DNA from: Anaerolineaceae bacterium
GTDB taxonomy: Bacteria > Chloroflexota > Anaerolineae > Anaerolineales > Anaerolineaceae
DNA: 6,026 nucleotides
Direction: 5' to 3'
Assembly (NCBI GenBank): GCA_021107195.1
Contig: JAIOTF010000239.1
Span: 1 to 6,026 of the forward strand
Positions within the stretch are counted from its first letter, which is position 1. Every line of letters begins with the position of its first letter. Shown in pieces: positions 1 to 5,962 of this stretch. A program made the translations under genes and the position numbers. Below the pieces are notes generated by a model. That model ran no database searches and had not been told where the DNA came from. It saw only the letters and a list, made by a program, of their open reading frames with translations.

Positions 1-26
1 GCGCACTTTTTTTCACACAAAGCCGC

Positions 27-58
27 CCCTAATCCCTAATCCCTAATCCCTAATCCCT
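27..58. repeat. Heptamer tandem repeat, unit CCCTAAT, 4 full copies plus CCCT
   Basis: Four perfect head-to-tail copies of CCCTAAT occupy 27-54, followed by a partial CCCT at 55-58. On the minus strand this reads as five GGG runs separated by four-base ATTA spacers, a pattern able to form a G-quadruplex, with an i-motif possible on the C-rich strand. It resembles telomeric repeats but lies in an intergenic region of an evidently bacterial sequence. It is best read as a short tandemly repeated heptamer, a class known from several bacterial genomes. Copy number is likely to vary between strains through slippage. Any regulatory effect on the gene 135 bases downstream is inference. Confidence 0.9.
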
Positions 59-120
59 GAGAATTTTACATTGTTAACTGCTCTCAACGGGCATTCCCAA
101 ATAAAAAATTAATACTTATG

Positions 121-129
121 TGGTAATCT
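121..129 (+). promoter_or_regulatory. Possible extended -10 element for the S41 peptidase gene
   Basis: TGG followed by TAATCT matches the extended -10 pattern (TGn then a TATAAT-like hexamer). No convincing -35 hexamer lies 16-18 bases upstream, where the sequence is A-rich. Transcription would begin near 136, just inside the left arm of the hairpin at 133-155. This is a pattern match only. Confidence 0.2.
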
Positions 130-132
130 TAT

Positions 133-155
133 TTTGGCTCCCATCGGGAGCCAAA
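133..155. promoter_or_regulatory. Perfect 10-bp hairpin before the S41 peptidase gene
   Basis: TTTGGCTCCC (133-142) and GGGAGCCAAA (146-155) are perfect reverse complements around a 3-base ATC loop, 38 bases before the start codon at 194. Neither strand has a T-run directly after the stem: the plus strand continues TACGATC and the minus strand continues AAATAAG. It is therefore not a canonical rho-independent terminator. It could be an operator for a dimeric repressor, an mRNA 5'-stabilising hairpin, or the remnant of a terminator for a gene left of the window. The structure is directly visible; its function is unknown. Confidence 0.75.
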
Positions 156-193
156 TACGATCACCGAAAAGAAACATCTTTCAGGAGCACTCT

Positions 194-1432
194 ATGTCTA
201 AACCCTTTCGCATAATATTGCTGGTCTTCATCGGATTGGCTTTGTTTGCAGTGATCTTCTCCAGCGGCATGGCCGTTGGCCTGGCAGCATCGAATGCGCC
301 AGGTATTCAACAATATCTCCCTTACTTAAGCCCATCAGGCGAGCAAGCTGCTGCGCCGGACGAAAACCTCGACGCCTTGTTCCAGCCCTTCTGGGAATCC
401 TGGAACCTTGTTCATGACCAGTATGTCGATCAACCGGTCGACGACACCGAAATGATGCGCGGTGCCATTCGCGGCATGTTAGCCTCCCTTGATGACCCGC
501 ATACATCCTACATGGACCCGGAAGAATTTGAGCAGACCAATGCACCTTTGGATGGAGAATATGAAGGCATCGGCGCCTGGGTGGATATCACCGGTGAATA
601 TCTGGCAATTATCAGCCCTATGCCTGACTCACCCGCAGAAAAAGCCGGCCTCCAGCCGGATGACCTGGTGATCGCTGTCAACGGCAAGGACATGACCGGT
701 GTGGATGGAGACCTGGTATTGCGCGACATCCTCGGCCCGGCAGGCACAGATGTTACGCTGACCATCCAACGAAAAAACGAACCACACCCATTTGATGTAA
801 CCATCACCCGCGCAAAAATCGTGATGCCTAGTGCGCAGGGCGAAATGCTTGAAGAAAACGTGGCATACGTCCAGATCAATACCTTCGGCAGGAAAACCAC
901 CAAAGAGCTGCGTGACACGCTGGACGAATTGATGGCACAGGATCCTGTGGGATTGATCATTGACCTGCGCTACAACGGCGGAGGGTATCTTGACACATCT
1001 GTTGACGTCGTTTCACAGTTCATTGAAAGCAATCAGGTCGTCCTGTATGAAGAACTGGGCGATGGCAGCCGCACCACCTACCGATCGAAAAACGGCGGTC
1101 TGGCAACGGATATCCCGCTGGTGCTGTTGGTCAATGAAGGGTCTGCTTCGGCCTCCGAGATCTTTGCAGGCGCCATTCAGGACTATGGCCGCGGCACGCT
1201 GGTGGGAACGACCACCTTCGGCAAAGGCTCGGTGCAAAACTGGGTTCCTTTAAATAATAACCAGGGCGCCGTGCGGGTGACAATTGCCCGTTGGCTGACC
1301 CCCAACGAACGCCAGATCCACAATATCGGCATTGAGCCGGATGTCGTCGTCGAGATCACCGAAGAAGACATTGAAGCCGAACGGGATCCGCAGTTGGAAA
1401 AAGCGATCGAGCTCCTTACAGAAACGAATTAA
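194..1432 (+). CDS. S41 family C-terminal processing peptidase (CtpA/Prc-like) with PDZ domain
   Basis: Serine protease of the carboxyl-terminal processing family, 412 residues, predicted to act outside the cytoplasmic membrane on the C-termini of envelope or misfolded proteins. Residues about 7-33 form one hydrophobic segment after a short basic N-terminus, a signal anchor or signal peptide. A PDZ domain spans roughly 118-205, with the DSPAEKAGLQPDD element at 145-157. The protease core follows. NEGSASASEIFAG at 314-326 supplies the expected nucleophile Ser319, and TFGKGSVQ at 341-348 supplies Lys344 and Gln348. The 25-residue Ser-to-Lys spacing and Lys+4 Gln match the Ser-Lys-Gln arrangement known for CtpB-type enzymes. 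ATG 194 is chosen because AGGAG (183-187) lies 6 bases upstream; a TTG extension from 134 would run through the hairpin and lacks a ribosome site. It appears monocistronic, with a terminator 21 bases after the stop. The physiological substrate cannot be read from the sequence. Confidence 0.95.
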   Translation: MSKPFRIILLVFIGLALFAVIFSSGMAVGLAASNAPGIQQYLPYLSPSGEQAAAPDENLDALFQPFWESWNLVHDQYVDQPVDDTEMMRGAIRGMLASLDDPHTSYMDPEEFEQTNAPLDGEYEGIGAWVDITGEYLAIISPMPDSPAEKAGLQPDDLVIAVNGKDMTGVDGDLVLRDILGPAGTDVTLTIQRKNEPHPFDVTITRAKIVMPSAQGEMLEENVAYVQINTFGRKTTKELRDTLDELMAQDPVGLIIDLRYNGGGYLDTSVDVVSQFIESNQVVLYEELGDGSRTTYRSKNGGLATDIPLVLLVNEGSASASEIFAGAIQDYGRGTLVGTTTFGKGSVQNWVPLNNNQGAVRVTIARWLTPNERQIHNIGIEPDVVVEITEEDIEAERDPQLEKAIELLTETN

Positions 1433-1453
1433 CGCTTTATCCTTTAGAAATAC

Positions 1454-1496
1454 AACAACTCCTCCGGGATGAAATGTTCGGAAGGGTTGTTTTTTT
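1454..1496 (+). terminator. Rho-independent terminator of the S41 peptidase gene
   Basis: Arms 1454-1466 and 1479-1491 form a 13-pair stem with one G-U wobble (1460/1485) and one C/A mismatch (1462/1483). The loop is 12 bases and the stem runs into a T-tract at 1490-1496. It starts 21 bases after the stop codon at 1432, so the peptidase gene is transcribed separately from the genes to its right. Confidence 0.88.
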
Positions 1497-1532
1497 AATA
1501 CCGCTATTCCCGCATCAATATTTCTTAAGGAG

Positions 1533-1538
1533 TATAAT
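1533..1538 (+). promoter_or_regulatory. TATAAT -10 box, candidate promoter for the nagA-like operon
   Basis: A perfect TATAAT hexamer stands after the peptidase terminator and ahead of the NagA-like gene. The positions 16-18 bases upstream (around 1509-1516, CCCGCATC) do not resemble TTGACA, so the promoter would be weak or activator-dependent. Transcription would start near 1545, inside the small palindrome ACAAT-G-ATTGT (1540-1550). This would give a leader of about 240 bases that begins with the 14-bp hairpin at 1553-1591. Confidence 0.35.
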
Positions 1539-1542
1539 CACA

Positions 1543-1575
1543 ATGATTGTAATTTCAGGTCATCCGGATGCTTAA
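1543..1575 (+). CDS. Possible 10-residue leader ORF (MIVISGHPDA)
   Basis: ATG at 1543 opens ten codons ending in TAA at 1573-1575. AAGGAG at 1527-1532 sits 10 bases upstream, slightly long for a ribosome site. The ORF covers the whole left arm of the perfect inverted repeat (1553-1566) and stops in its loop, so translating it would keep the hairpin from forming. That is the geometry of a leader-peptide switch. Against this, the peptide has no run of regulatory codons, and if TATAAT at 1533 is the promoter, the AAGGAG would not be in the transcript. It could instead be chance or the remnant of a lost gene. Low confidence. Confidence 0.15.
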   Translation: MIVISGHPDA

Positions 1576-1591
1576 TGCGGATGACCTGAAA
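1553..1591. repeat. Perfect 14-bp inverted repeat in the nagA leader
   Basis: TTTCAGGTCATCCG (1553-1566) and CGGATGACCTGAAA (1578-1591) are exact reverse complements around an 11-base spacer. In RNA this is a very stable hairpin. Downstream bases on the plus strand are ACGGAATAA, so there is no U-tract and it is not a standard terminator in that direction; the minus strand continues TTACAATC, also poor. It could be an operator, a regulatory hairpin in the mRNA leader, or a small mobile-repeat unit. No flanking target-site duplication was seen. Confidence 0.85.
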
Positions 1592-1786
1592 ACGGAATAA
1601 CACCCGGGGGACAACGCAATATCCCCTTGCTCATCCTGCTGATAACTGATTCCTGTTAACAAAATAATCGCTAGCCCTGGCTCTTTTCTTCTATATGGAA
1701 CTGAAAAAACGTACAACGAGTCTCATTTCCGACCCGTGATCAAACCAGAGCACAGGCCCCAAACAGAACCTGAAGGAGGTTTTATT
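1592..1786 (+). other. Rest of the leader upstream of the nagA-like gene; no recognised RNA or gene
   Basis: These 195 bases complete the 354-base gap between the peptidase and the NagA-like gene. I find no convincing ORF with a ribosome site, no tRNA and no riboswitch I can recognise. Weak features are a 5-bp pairing GGGGA/TCCCC (1607-1611 with 1622-1626) and the 8-base palindrome TGTTAACA (1654-1661). The stretch ends in the strong ribosome site AAGGAGG (1773-1779) that serves the ATG at 1787. Confidence 0.6.
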
Positions 1787-2953
1787 ATGACAACAATTTT
1801 CGAGAATGGCTGGATCTGCACCCCCCAGGAGATGATCCGGGATGGTGTCGTTATCGTCGATGACAATGGCAAAATCTCCTATGCCGGCGTAAAAGGCAAA
1901 GTTCCCTCTGCAGCAGGAGATCGCGTTGATCTGCAAGGCCGTATTCTCAGCCCGGGGCTCATTGATATCCACGTACACGGCGGATTTGGCATCACATTTG
2001 GAGACAGTGACAACCTGGAAAAAGACCTGGTGCATTATTCCCAATCAATCACGGCCAAAGGCGTGACCGGTTTCCTGCTTTCCGTGGTCAAAGGCACCCC
2101 GCAAGAAGAGGAAGAAATGATCGCTGCCTATGCAGACATCCTCCCGGATTTTGATGAAGATGCTGAGCCGCTTGGTCTGCACCTGGAAGGCCCTTTCCTT
2201 AACCCGGACAAGAAGGGGGCATTCAACCCCTCGTGGTTGCGTCCGCCCACCACAGAAGAAATGGAACGCTATTTGAATGCCGCCAAAGGCTGGGCCAAGC
2301 AAATGACCCTCGCCCCCGAATTTCCCCAATCCGCCGAAGTAGCCGCCATGCTGCGCGAAGCGCATGTGGTTGCTGCGCTGGGCCACACCAACACCACTTA
2401 CGATATTGCTTCTGAAGCCCTGCGTGAAGATTTCACCCACATCACCCACACCTTCAACGCCCAGCGAGGATTCAACCACCGCCAGCTCGGCGTCGTTGGC
2501 GCCATCTTTGCTTCGGATGACGTCACCGCTGAACTGATCGCGGACACGATCCATGTGCATCCCGGAGCGATGAAAATCCTCATCCGCTGCCTGGGGACAG
2601 ACCGCGTGGTGGCAATCACCGATGCCATGGCCGCCGCAGGCTTCGGAGATGGTGATTACGAGCTGGTCGGTAAGCCGGTCACGGTTAAGGACGGCCGCGC
2701 AACCCAGGCCGACGGCACCATCGCTGGCGGCGCCTCCACCCTCGATCAATGCGTAGACAACCTGCACAAGCTGGTGGGCGTGCCCCTGCATGAAGCCATC
2801 CGGATGGCAACCCTCAACCCTGCTAAAGTCATCGGCGAAGATGGGCGCATCGGCAGCATTGAAGCCGGAAAAGATGCCAATCTGATCGTGATCGATGAAG
2901 ATGTAAAGGTCTGCCTGACGTTGGTCAAAGGCAAAATCGTATTCAAGAAATAA
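1787..2953 (+). CDS. nagA: N-acetylglucosamine-6-phosphate deacetylase-like amidohydrolase (NagA family)
   Basis: Cytoplasmic metal-dependent amidohydrolase of 388 residues, the usual NagA length. The family releases acetate from N-acetylglucosamine-6-phosphate, giving glucosamine-6-phosphate for amino-sugar catabolism or wall recycling. Visible in order: a small N-terminal beta-sandwich; DIHVHGG (60-66) with His62/His64; HLEGPF (132-137) with metal ligand Glu134; GHT with His200; THTFNAQ with His221; an Arg at 232 matching the phosphate-contacting Arg of NagA; His256 in IADTIHVHP; catalytic Asp279 in ITDAM; and the C-terminal strand segment LNPAKVIG...GSIEAGKDANLIVID. ATG 1787 follows AAGGAGG by 7 bases; an extension to 1736 is not supported. 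Several positions depart from typical NagA: KKGAFNP where E. coli has KKGTHNP, HTFNAQ for HLFNAM, and ADT for ADG. The substrate could therefore be a related N-acetyl sugar phosphate. It is followed 11 bases later by an oxidoreductase, forming an operon without nagB in view. Confidence 0.87.
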   Translation: MTTIFENGWICTPQEMIRDGVVIVDDNGKISYAGVKGKVPSAAGDRVDLQGRILSPGLIDIHVHGGFGITFGDSDNLEKDLVHYSQSITAKGVTGFLLSVVKGTPQEEEEMIAAYADILPDFDEDAEPLGLHLEGPFLNPDKKGAFNPSWLRPPTTEEMERYLNAAKGWAKQMTLAPEFPQSAEVAAMLREAHVVAALGHTNTTYDIASEALREDFTHITHTFNAQRGFNHRQLGVVGAIFASDDVTAELIADTIHVHPGAMKILIRCLGTDRVVAITDAMAAAGFGDGDYELVGKPVTVKDGRATQADGTIAGGASTLDQCVDNLHKLVGVPLHEAIRMATLNPAKVIGEDGRIGSIEAGKDANLIVIDEDVKVCLTLVKGKIVFKK

Positions 2954-2964
2954 AGGATTACGCA

Positions 2965-4107
2965 ATGAAAAAAGAATTGAACGTCGGCCTGGTTGGTTTA
3001 GGCTTCATCGGCAAGATCCACGCCATTGGCTATCGCGATATTGCCCTGTGCTTCCCGGAGCCGCAGGTCACCGCCAACCTGAAAGCTGTACTGCGCACCA
3101 GCCTGGGCCGCGACCAGGCATTCATCAAAACAGCCGGGATTGAAATGGAAACCACCAGCATCGAAGAATTCTTTGCCCAGCCGCTGGACCTGGTGGACGT
3201 CTGCTCGCCTTCAGCGATGCATACACAATACGTGCTTGAAGCTGCCCGCCGGGGCATCCCCATCTATTGCGAGAAGCCGCTTGGCAAAGACCTGGCAGAC
3301 GCCCGTATCATGGCCGAAGCGGCCACTCAGAACAACATCCTGACCCACATCGCCTTTACCCAACGCTATCTGCCAGCCATCCGCCAGATGAAGGCCGCGC
3401 TCGATTCAGGCAAGTTTGGCGAAGTGCTCAATTTTCGGAGCAATATCTTTCACAGCAGCTATCTTGATCCCCGGCGGCCGATGGCCTGGCGGCTGCGGTT
3501 TGCTGAATCCGGCGGCGGCGCATTTGCTGACCTGGGCGCACACTTGATCGACCTGGTCAAATACCTGATCGGAGATGCCGCCAAAGTGGGCGCAAAAATG
3601 CGCACCTTCATCAAGGAACGCCCGGTCAGCCGCGGGTCACACCAAACAGAAACCGTAGATGTCGATGATTGGGCACTGTGTACACTGCAATTGAAGAACG
3701 GTGCTATCGGTCATATTGAAGCGACCCGCATGGCGGCCGGGATCAGCGACGAGATCAAGCTGCAAATCTTCTGCCGCAGCGGGTCACTGCATTTCGATGC
3801 CGGCAATCCCAACGAGATTCGCATCCACGACCTGAAGACCGGCCGCTGGATAAGCGGCAAATTGCCCTACCCTGATGTTTCAGGAGAACGCCCGATCACC
3901 AGCACATATCCCGGCGCCAAATATTCTCAGGGGCGCTTTCAGGATACCCACATGGCATCCTGCTATGACTTCCTGCAATGTGTACAGCAAAATACTCCCT
4001 CACAGTCAGATTTCCAATCGGCTCTTGCCGTGCAGGAAATACTGGAAGCAGCCTACCGCTCTGCCCACACAACAGAAGAGATGCTGAATCTGCCCCTTAA
4101 GCCCTGA
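2965..4107 (+). CDS. Gfo/Idh/MocA family NAD(P)-dependent oxidoreductase
   Basis: 380 residues, a typical length for sugar or inositol dehydrogenases of this cytoplasmic family. The N-terminal Rossmann fold carries the dinucleotide loop GLVGLGFIG (8-16). CEKPLG (102-107) holds the conserved EKP with Lys104. The C-terminal substrate domain has GGGAFADLGAHLIDL (183-197) with Asp189 and His193, the usual catalytic-site elements. Members oxidise or reduce a hydroxyl of a sugar, inositol, amino sugar or sugar acid; the exact substrate cannot be deduced. The ATG follows the upstream TAA by 11 bases and its ribosome site AAAGGA (2952-2957) overlaps that stop, so it is co-transcribed with the NagA-like gene and probably acts on the same or a linked compound. 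It ends in tandem in-frame stops, TGA then TAA (4105-4110), ahead of a strong terminator. Confidence 0.93.
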   Translation: MKKELNVGLVGLGFIGKIHAIGYRDIALCFPEPQVTANLKAVLRTSLGRDQAFIKTAGIEMETTSIEEFFAQPLDLVDVCSPSAMHTQYVLEAARRGIPIYCEKPLGKDLADARIMAEAATQNNILTHIAFTQRYLPAIRQMKAALDSGKFGEVLNFRSNIFHSSYLDPRRPMAWRLRFAESGGGAFADLGAHLIDLVKYLIGDAAKVGAKMRTFIKERPVSRGSHQTETVDVDDWALCTLQLKNGAIGHIEATRMAAGISDEIKLQIFCRSGSLHFDAGNPNEIRIHDLKTGRWISGKLPYPDVSGERPITSTYPGAKYSQGRFQDTHMASCYDFLQCVQQNTPSQSDFQSALAVQEILEAAYRSAHTTEEMLNLPLKP

Positions 4108-4117
4108 TAAGCATCCG

Positions 4118-4164
4118 AAAAACAACAAAAAGGTTGTCCCCATGCGTTGGGACAACCTTTTAAT
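4118..4164. terminator. Bidirectional rho-independent terminator between convergent genes
   Basis: A perfect 13-bp stem pairs 4128-4140 (AAAAGGTTGTCCC) with 4149-4161 around an 8-base loop. On the plus strand the stem ends in TTTT, closing the nagA/oxidoreductase operon 20 bases after its stop. On the minus strand it is followed by a longer T-rich tract (TTTTTGTTGTTTTT, complement of 4118-4131), closing the HerA-like gene that ends at 4214. The better T-tract lies in the minus direction. Confidence 0.92.
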
Positions 4165-4213
4165 GCTCTCATTCAATAAATTATCAGTTGGTTCCGATTC
4201 CAATCTGCGGACA

Positions 4214-5962
4214 TCAATAACCGAGTTCACCCAGAATATCTTCATTGGTGCGTTTGTCGCCGCCTCGATTCTCCTTCAACAGCTCCTGCCAGAAGCGGTC
4301 GTCATAGCGGCGCGAGCGCAGGGGAATCGGCATTGGCACCCCCCAGCCGAGGAGAAGCACTTCTTCCTTGGGCTGCAAGCGGGCAAGCATGCCGCGCAGG
4401 GCGTCGCGCCCGGCCAGGCCGGAAAGGACGGCGTGGGTATCCGAGTCATCACCGAGCCAGCCGGAGATGCGCGTGCCAAGCTGGGACATGACCTCGTCAT
4501 AGATCTGCGAGGGGCGCTGGTCAACGATCAGCAGGGTCACATAATACTTGCGCATCTCGCGGGCGATGGTGCTGAAGGTGGTCTGGGAGGCCATCTCGCG
4601 GTTGAGCAGCTTGTGCGCTTCTTCAACAACGATCACCAGCGGGCGGGGTTCCTGCTTGCCGTGGGTGCGGTAGTTGTTGGTGGTCTGCTCCCAACGGGCG
4701 CGGATGCGGCGCGTGAGCAGATTGGTCACCAGCAGGTAGTCCAGGTCAGACTCAAAATTTCCAAAAGACAGGATCACATGCTGGCCGGCTTCGAGAGATT
4801 TGATGATCTCTTTCAAGCCTTCGGAGGCGGGGGCTTCATTGATATAAGTCCGGTTGAAAAGGCGGCCAAGCTTGCTGTGCAAGGCTTCGACGGCGGTCAC
4901 ATTGACCCCATGCTCATTTGCCCACGCGGCAACACTGCCGGGAGCCGGAACGCGTTTGCCATCGTCGGTCTCAACAGTAGTGCCGACTTCCATATTCTTG
5001 AACTCGTGCAACCAACTATCCCGGCCCAAAGAATAGCGCAGGGCATCCAGAGTAGTCGGGGTGGTCTCCTTGAGATTCAACTCGCGGGTCAGCATCTCGA
5101 TATCTTCGGGCTGGATATCCTTTTCGGCAATTTCGAGGTGGAAGTCGGAATTATTTCCGCGGATATTGGTGCCGCGTCCGAGGCCAACCACACGCACCCG
5201 GCTGGCGAATTTGGTGCGCAAACCGATCACGCGCTGGTTGGTATCGGAAGCCGTGTCATCAAAACCATACTCGTTGTGCATATCGAAGACAAGGACGGAG
5301 GATTTGTTGTAATCGATCAATCCGGCAAGGATGATGCGCGTCAGGAAGGACTTGCCGGTACCGGTGGCGCCAAAGATACCCGAAGAACGCTGTACAAATT
5401 TCTTCAGGTCAATGCAAATCGGGTGACCTTGTTCCCTGGTGGAACCGATACGGAAGTAACCTTCCTGGTTTTCATCGCCAAAGATATCGGCCACATCCCC
5501 GGCCCGGGCCAGGCGCACACGGGCATGATGAGAAGGAATGGTCTTGACCGGGATGGGGTGCGGGCTCTGGTTCTCATGCTCTTTGTTCCAGGCGTCACTA
5601 AGCTGCTGGTAGCGAGCCGGACCAATCTGTTCAATCAGTTCGGGCTGCGGGCCGCGGTCCAACATCAAAGCGGGCAAGACTTCCAGGTTCGTATACAGGG
5701 TCTTTCCATGCAACAGACGGGCGAGACCGGCAGGCAGGCGCTCTTCGCTTTGCTCATCGGCAAAGCGCGGGTCGGTGGCGCCGAGCTGGAGGTCGGTGAC
5801 CAGGCCATAAAACTGCCATTCGCCGCTCTCGATCACCACAAAACCGCCCTCCTGCACCTGTTGAGGCGGGACGGTCAGACGCACGCGTAAATTGTCCTTG
5901 AGAGTGCCGCCAACGAGATAGCCGATGTATTCGCCATTCTGAAAAACGCTGTATTCTGTCAT
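4214..5962 (-). CDS. herA: HerA-like hexameric ATPase / DNA translocase (DUF87 family)
   Basis: 582 residues, in the size range of HerA. The family forms hexameric rings that pump DNA and usually works with the nuclease NurA in DNA-end resection; relatives pair with other effectors in phage defence. An N-terminal beta-rich HAS-barrel-like region covers about 1-60. Walker A GATGTGKS is at 198-205. DMHNEYG (227-233) matches the conserved acidic motif after the first core strand. Walker B PLVIVVEEAHKLL spans 441-453 with Glu447/Glu448. IAREMRKYYVTLLIVDQRPSQI (466-487) is the conserved HerA block with its RxxRK and QRPS elements. ATG 5962 follows AAGGAGG (complement of 5969-5975) with 6 bases between. 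The start overlaps the upstream stop as ATGA, so the two proteins are probably made in fixed proportion. Family is clear; whether it is housekeeping repair or defence depends on the truncated partner. Confidence 0.87.
   Translation of the reverse strand: MTEYSVFQNGEYIGYLVGGTLKDNLRVRLTVPPQQVQEGGFVVIESGEWQFYGLVTDLQLGATDPRFADEQSEERLPAGLARLLHGKTLYTNLEVLPALMLDRGPQPELIEQIGPARYQQLSDAWNKEHENQSPHPIPVKTIPSHHARVRLARAGDVADIFGDENQEGYFRIGSTREQGHPICIDLKKFVQRSSGIFGATGTGKSFLTRIILAGLIDYNKSSVLVFDMHNEYGFDDTASDTNQRVIGLRTKFASRVRVVGLGRGTNIRGNNSDFHLEIAEKDIQPEDIEMLTRELNLKETTPTTLDALRYSLGRDSWLHEFKNMEVGTTVETDDGKRVPAPGSVAAWANEHGVNVTAVEALHSKLGRLFNRTYINEAPASEGLKEIIKSLEAGQHVILSFGNFESDLDYLLVTNLLTRRIRARWEQTTNNYRTHGKQEPRPLVIVVEEAHKLLNREMASQTTFSTIAREMRKYYVTLLIVDQRPSQIYDEVMSQLGTRISGWLGDDSDTHAVLSGLAGRDALRGMLARLQPKEEVLLLGWGVPMPIPLRSRRYDDRFWQELLKENRGGDKRTNEDILGELGY

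Noticed and set aside
1..13. T-run at 7-13 after GCGCAC, possibly the tail of a terminator for a gene left of the window.
   Set aside because: The rest of any stem would lie outside the window, so it cannot be judged.
27..58. CRISPR array or true telomere.
   Set aside because: The repeat units are 7 bases with no spacers, and only about 32 bases long, inside apparently bacterial DNA. It is neither a CRISPR array nor a chromosome end.
134..193. N-terminal extension of the S41 peptidase from a TTG at 134.
   Set aside because: The extension would translate the 10-bp hairpin, has no ribosome site and would put 20 polar residues before the signal anchor. ATG 194 has AGGAG at ideal spacing.
1673..1690. 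AGCC-CT-GGCT followed by a pyrimidine-rich CTTTTCTTCT, considered as a terminator or attenuator before nagA.
   Set aside because: The stem would be only 3 bp with a 4-base loop, too weak to be functional without further structure.
1736..1786. Extension of the NagA-like protein upstream to 1736.
   Set aside because: It would place AAGGAGG inside the gene. ATG 1787, 7 bases after that site, gives the normal NagA N-terminus.
2045..2965. Minus-strand open frame of 306 codons opposite the NagA-like gene.
   Set aside because: The plus strand carries a complete NagA with all catalytic motifs and a strong ribosome site. The minus frame has no recognisable domain and is a shadow.
4142..5890. Plus-strand open frame of 582 codons, the same length as the HerA-like protein it opposes.
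   Set aside because: Its codons are in exact register with, and antisense to, the HerA-like codons. It stays open simply because that gene avoids TTA, CTA and TCA codons, and it ends where herA first uses TTA (Leu25). Its supposed start lies inside the terminator loop, it has no ribosome site, and its composition is skewed to G, A, V, H and D with no domain. The equal length is coincidence.
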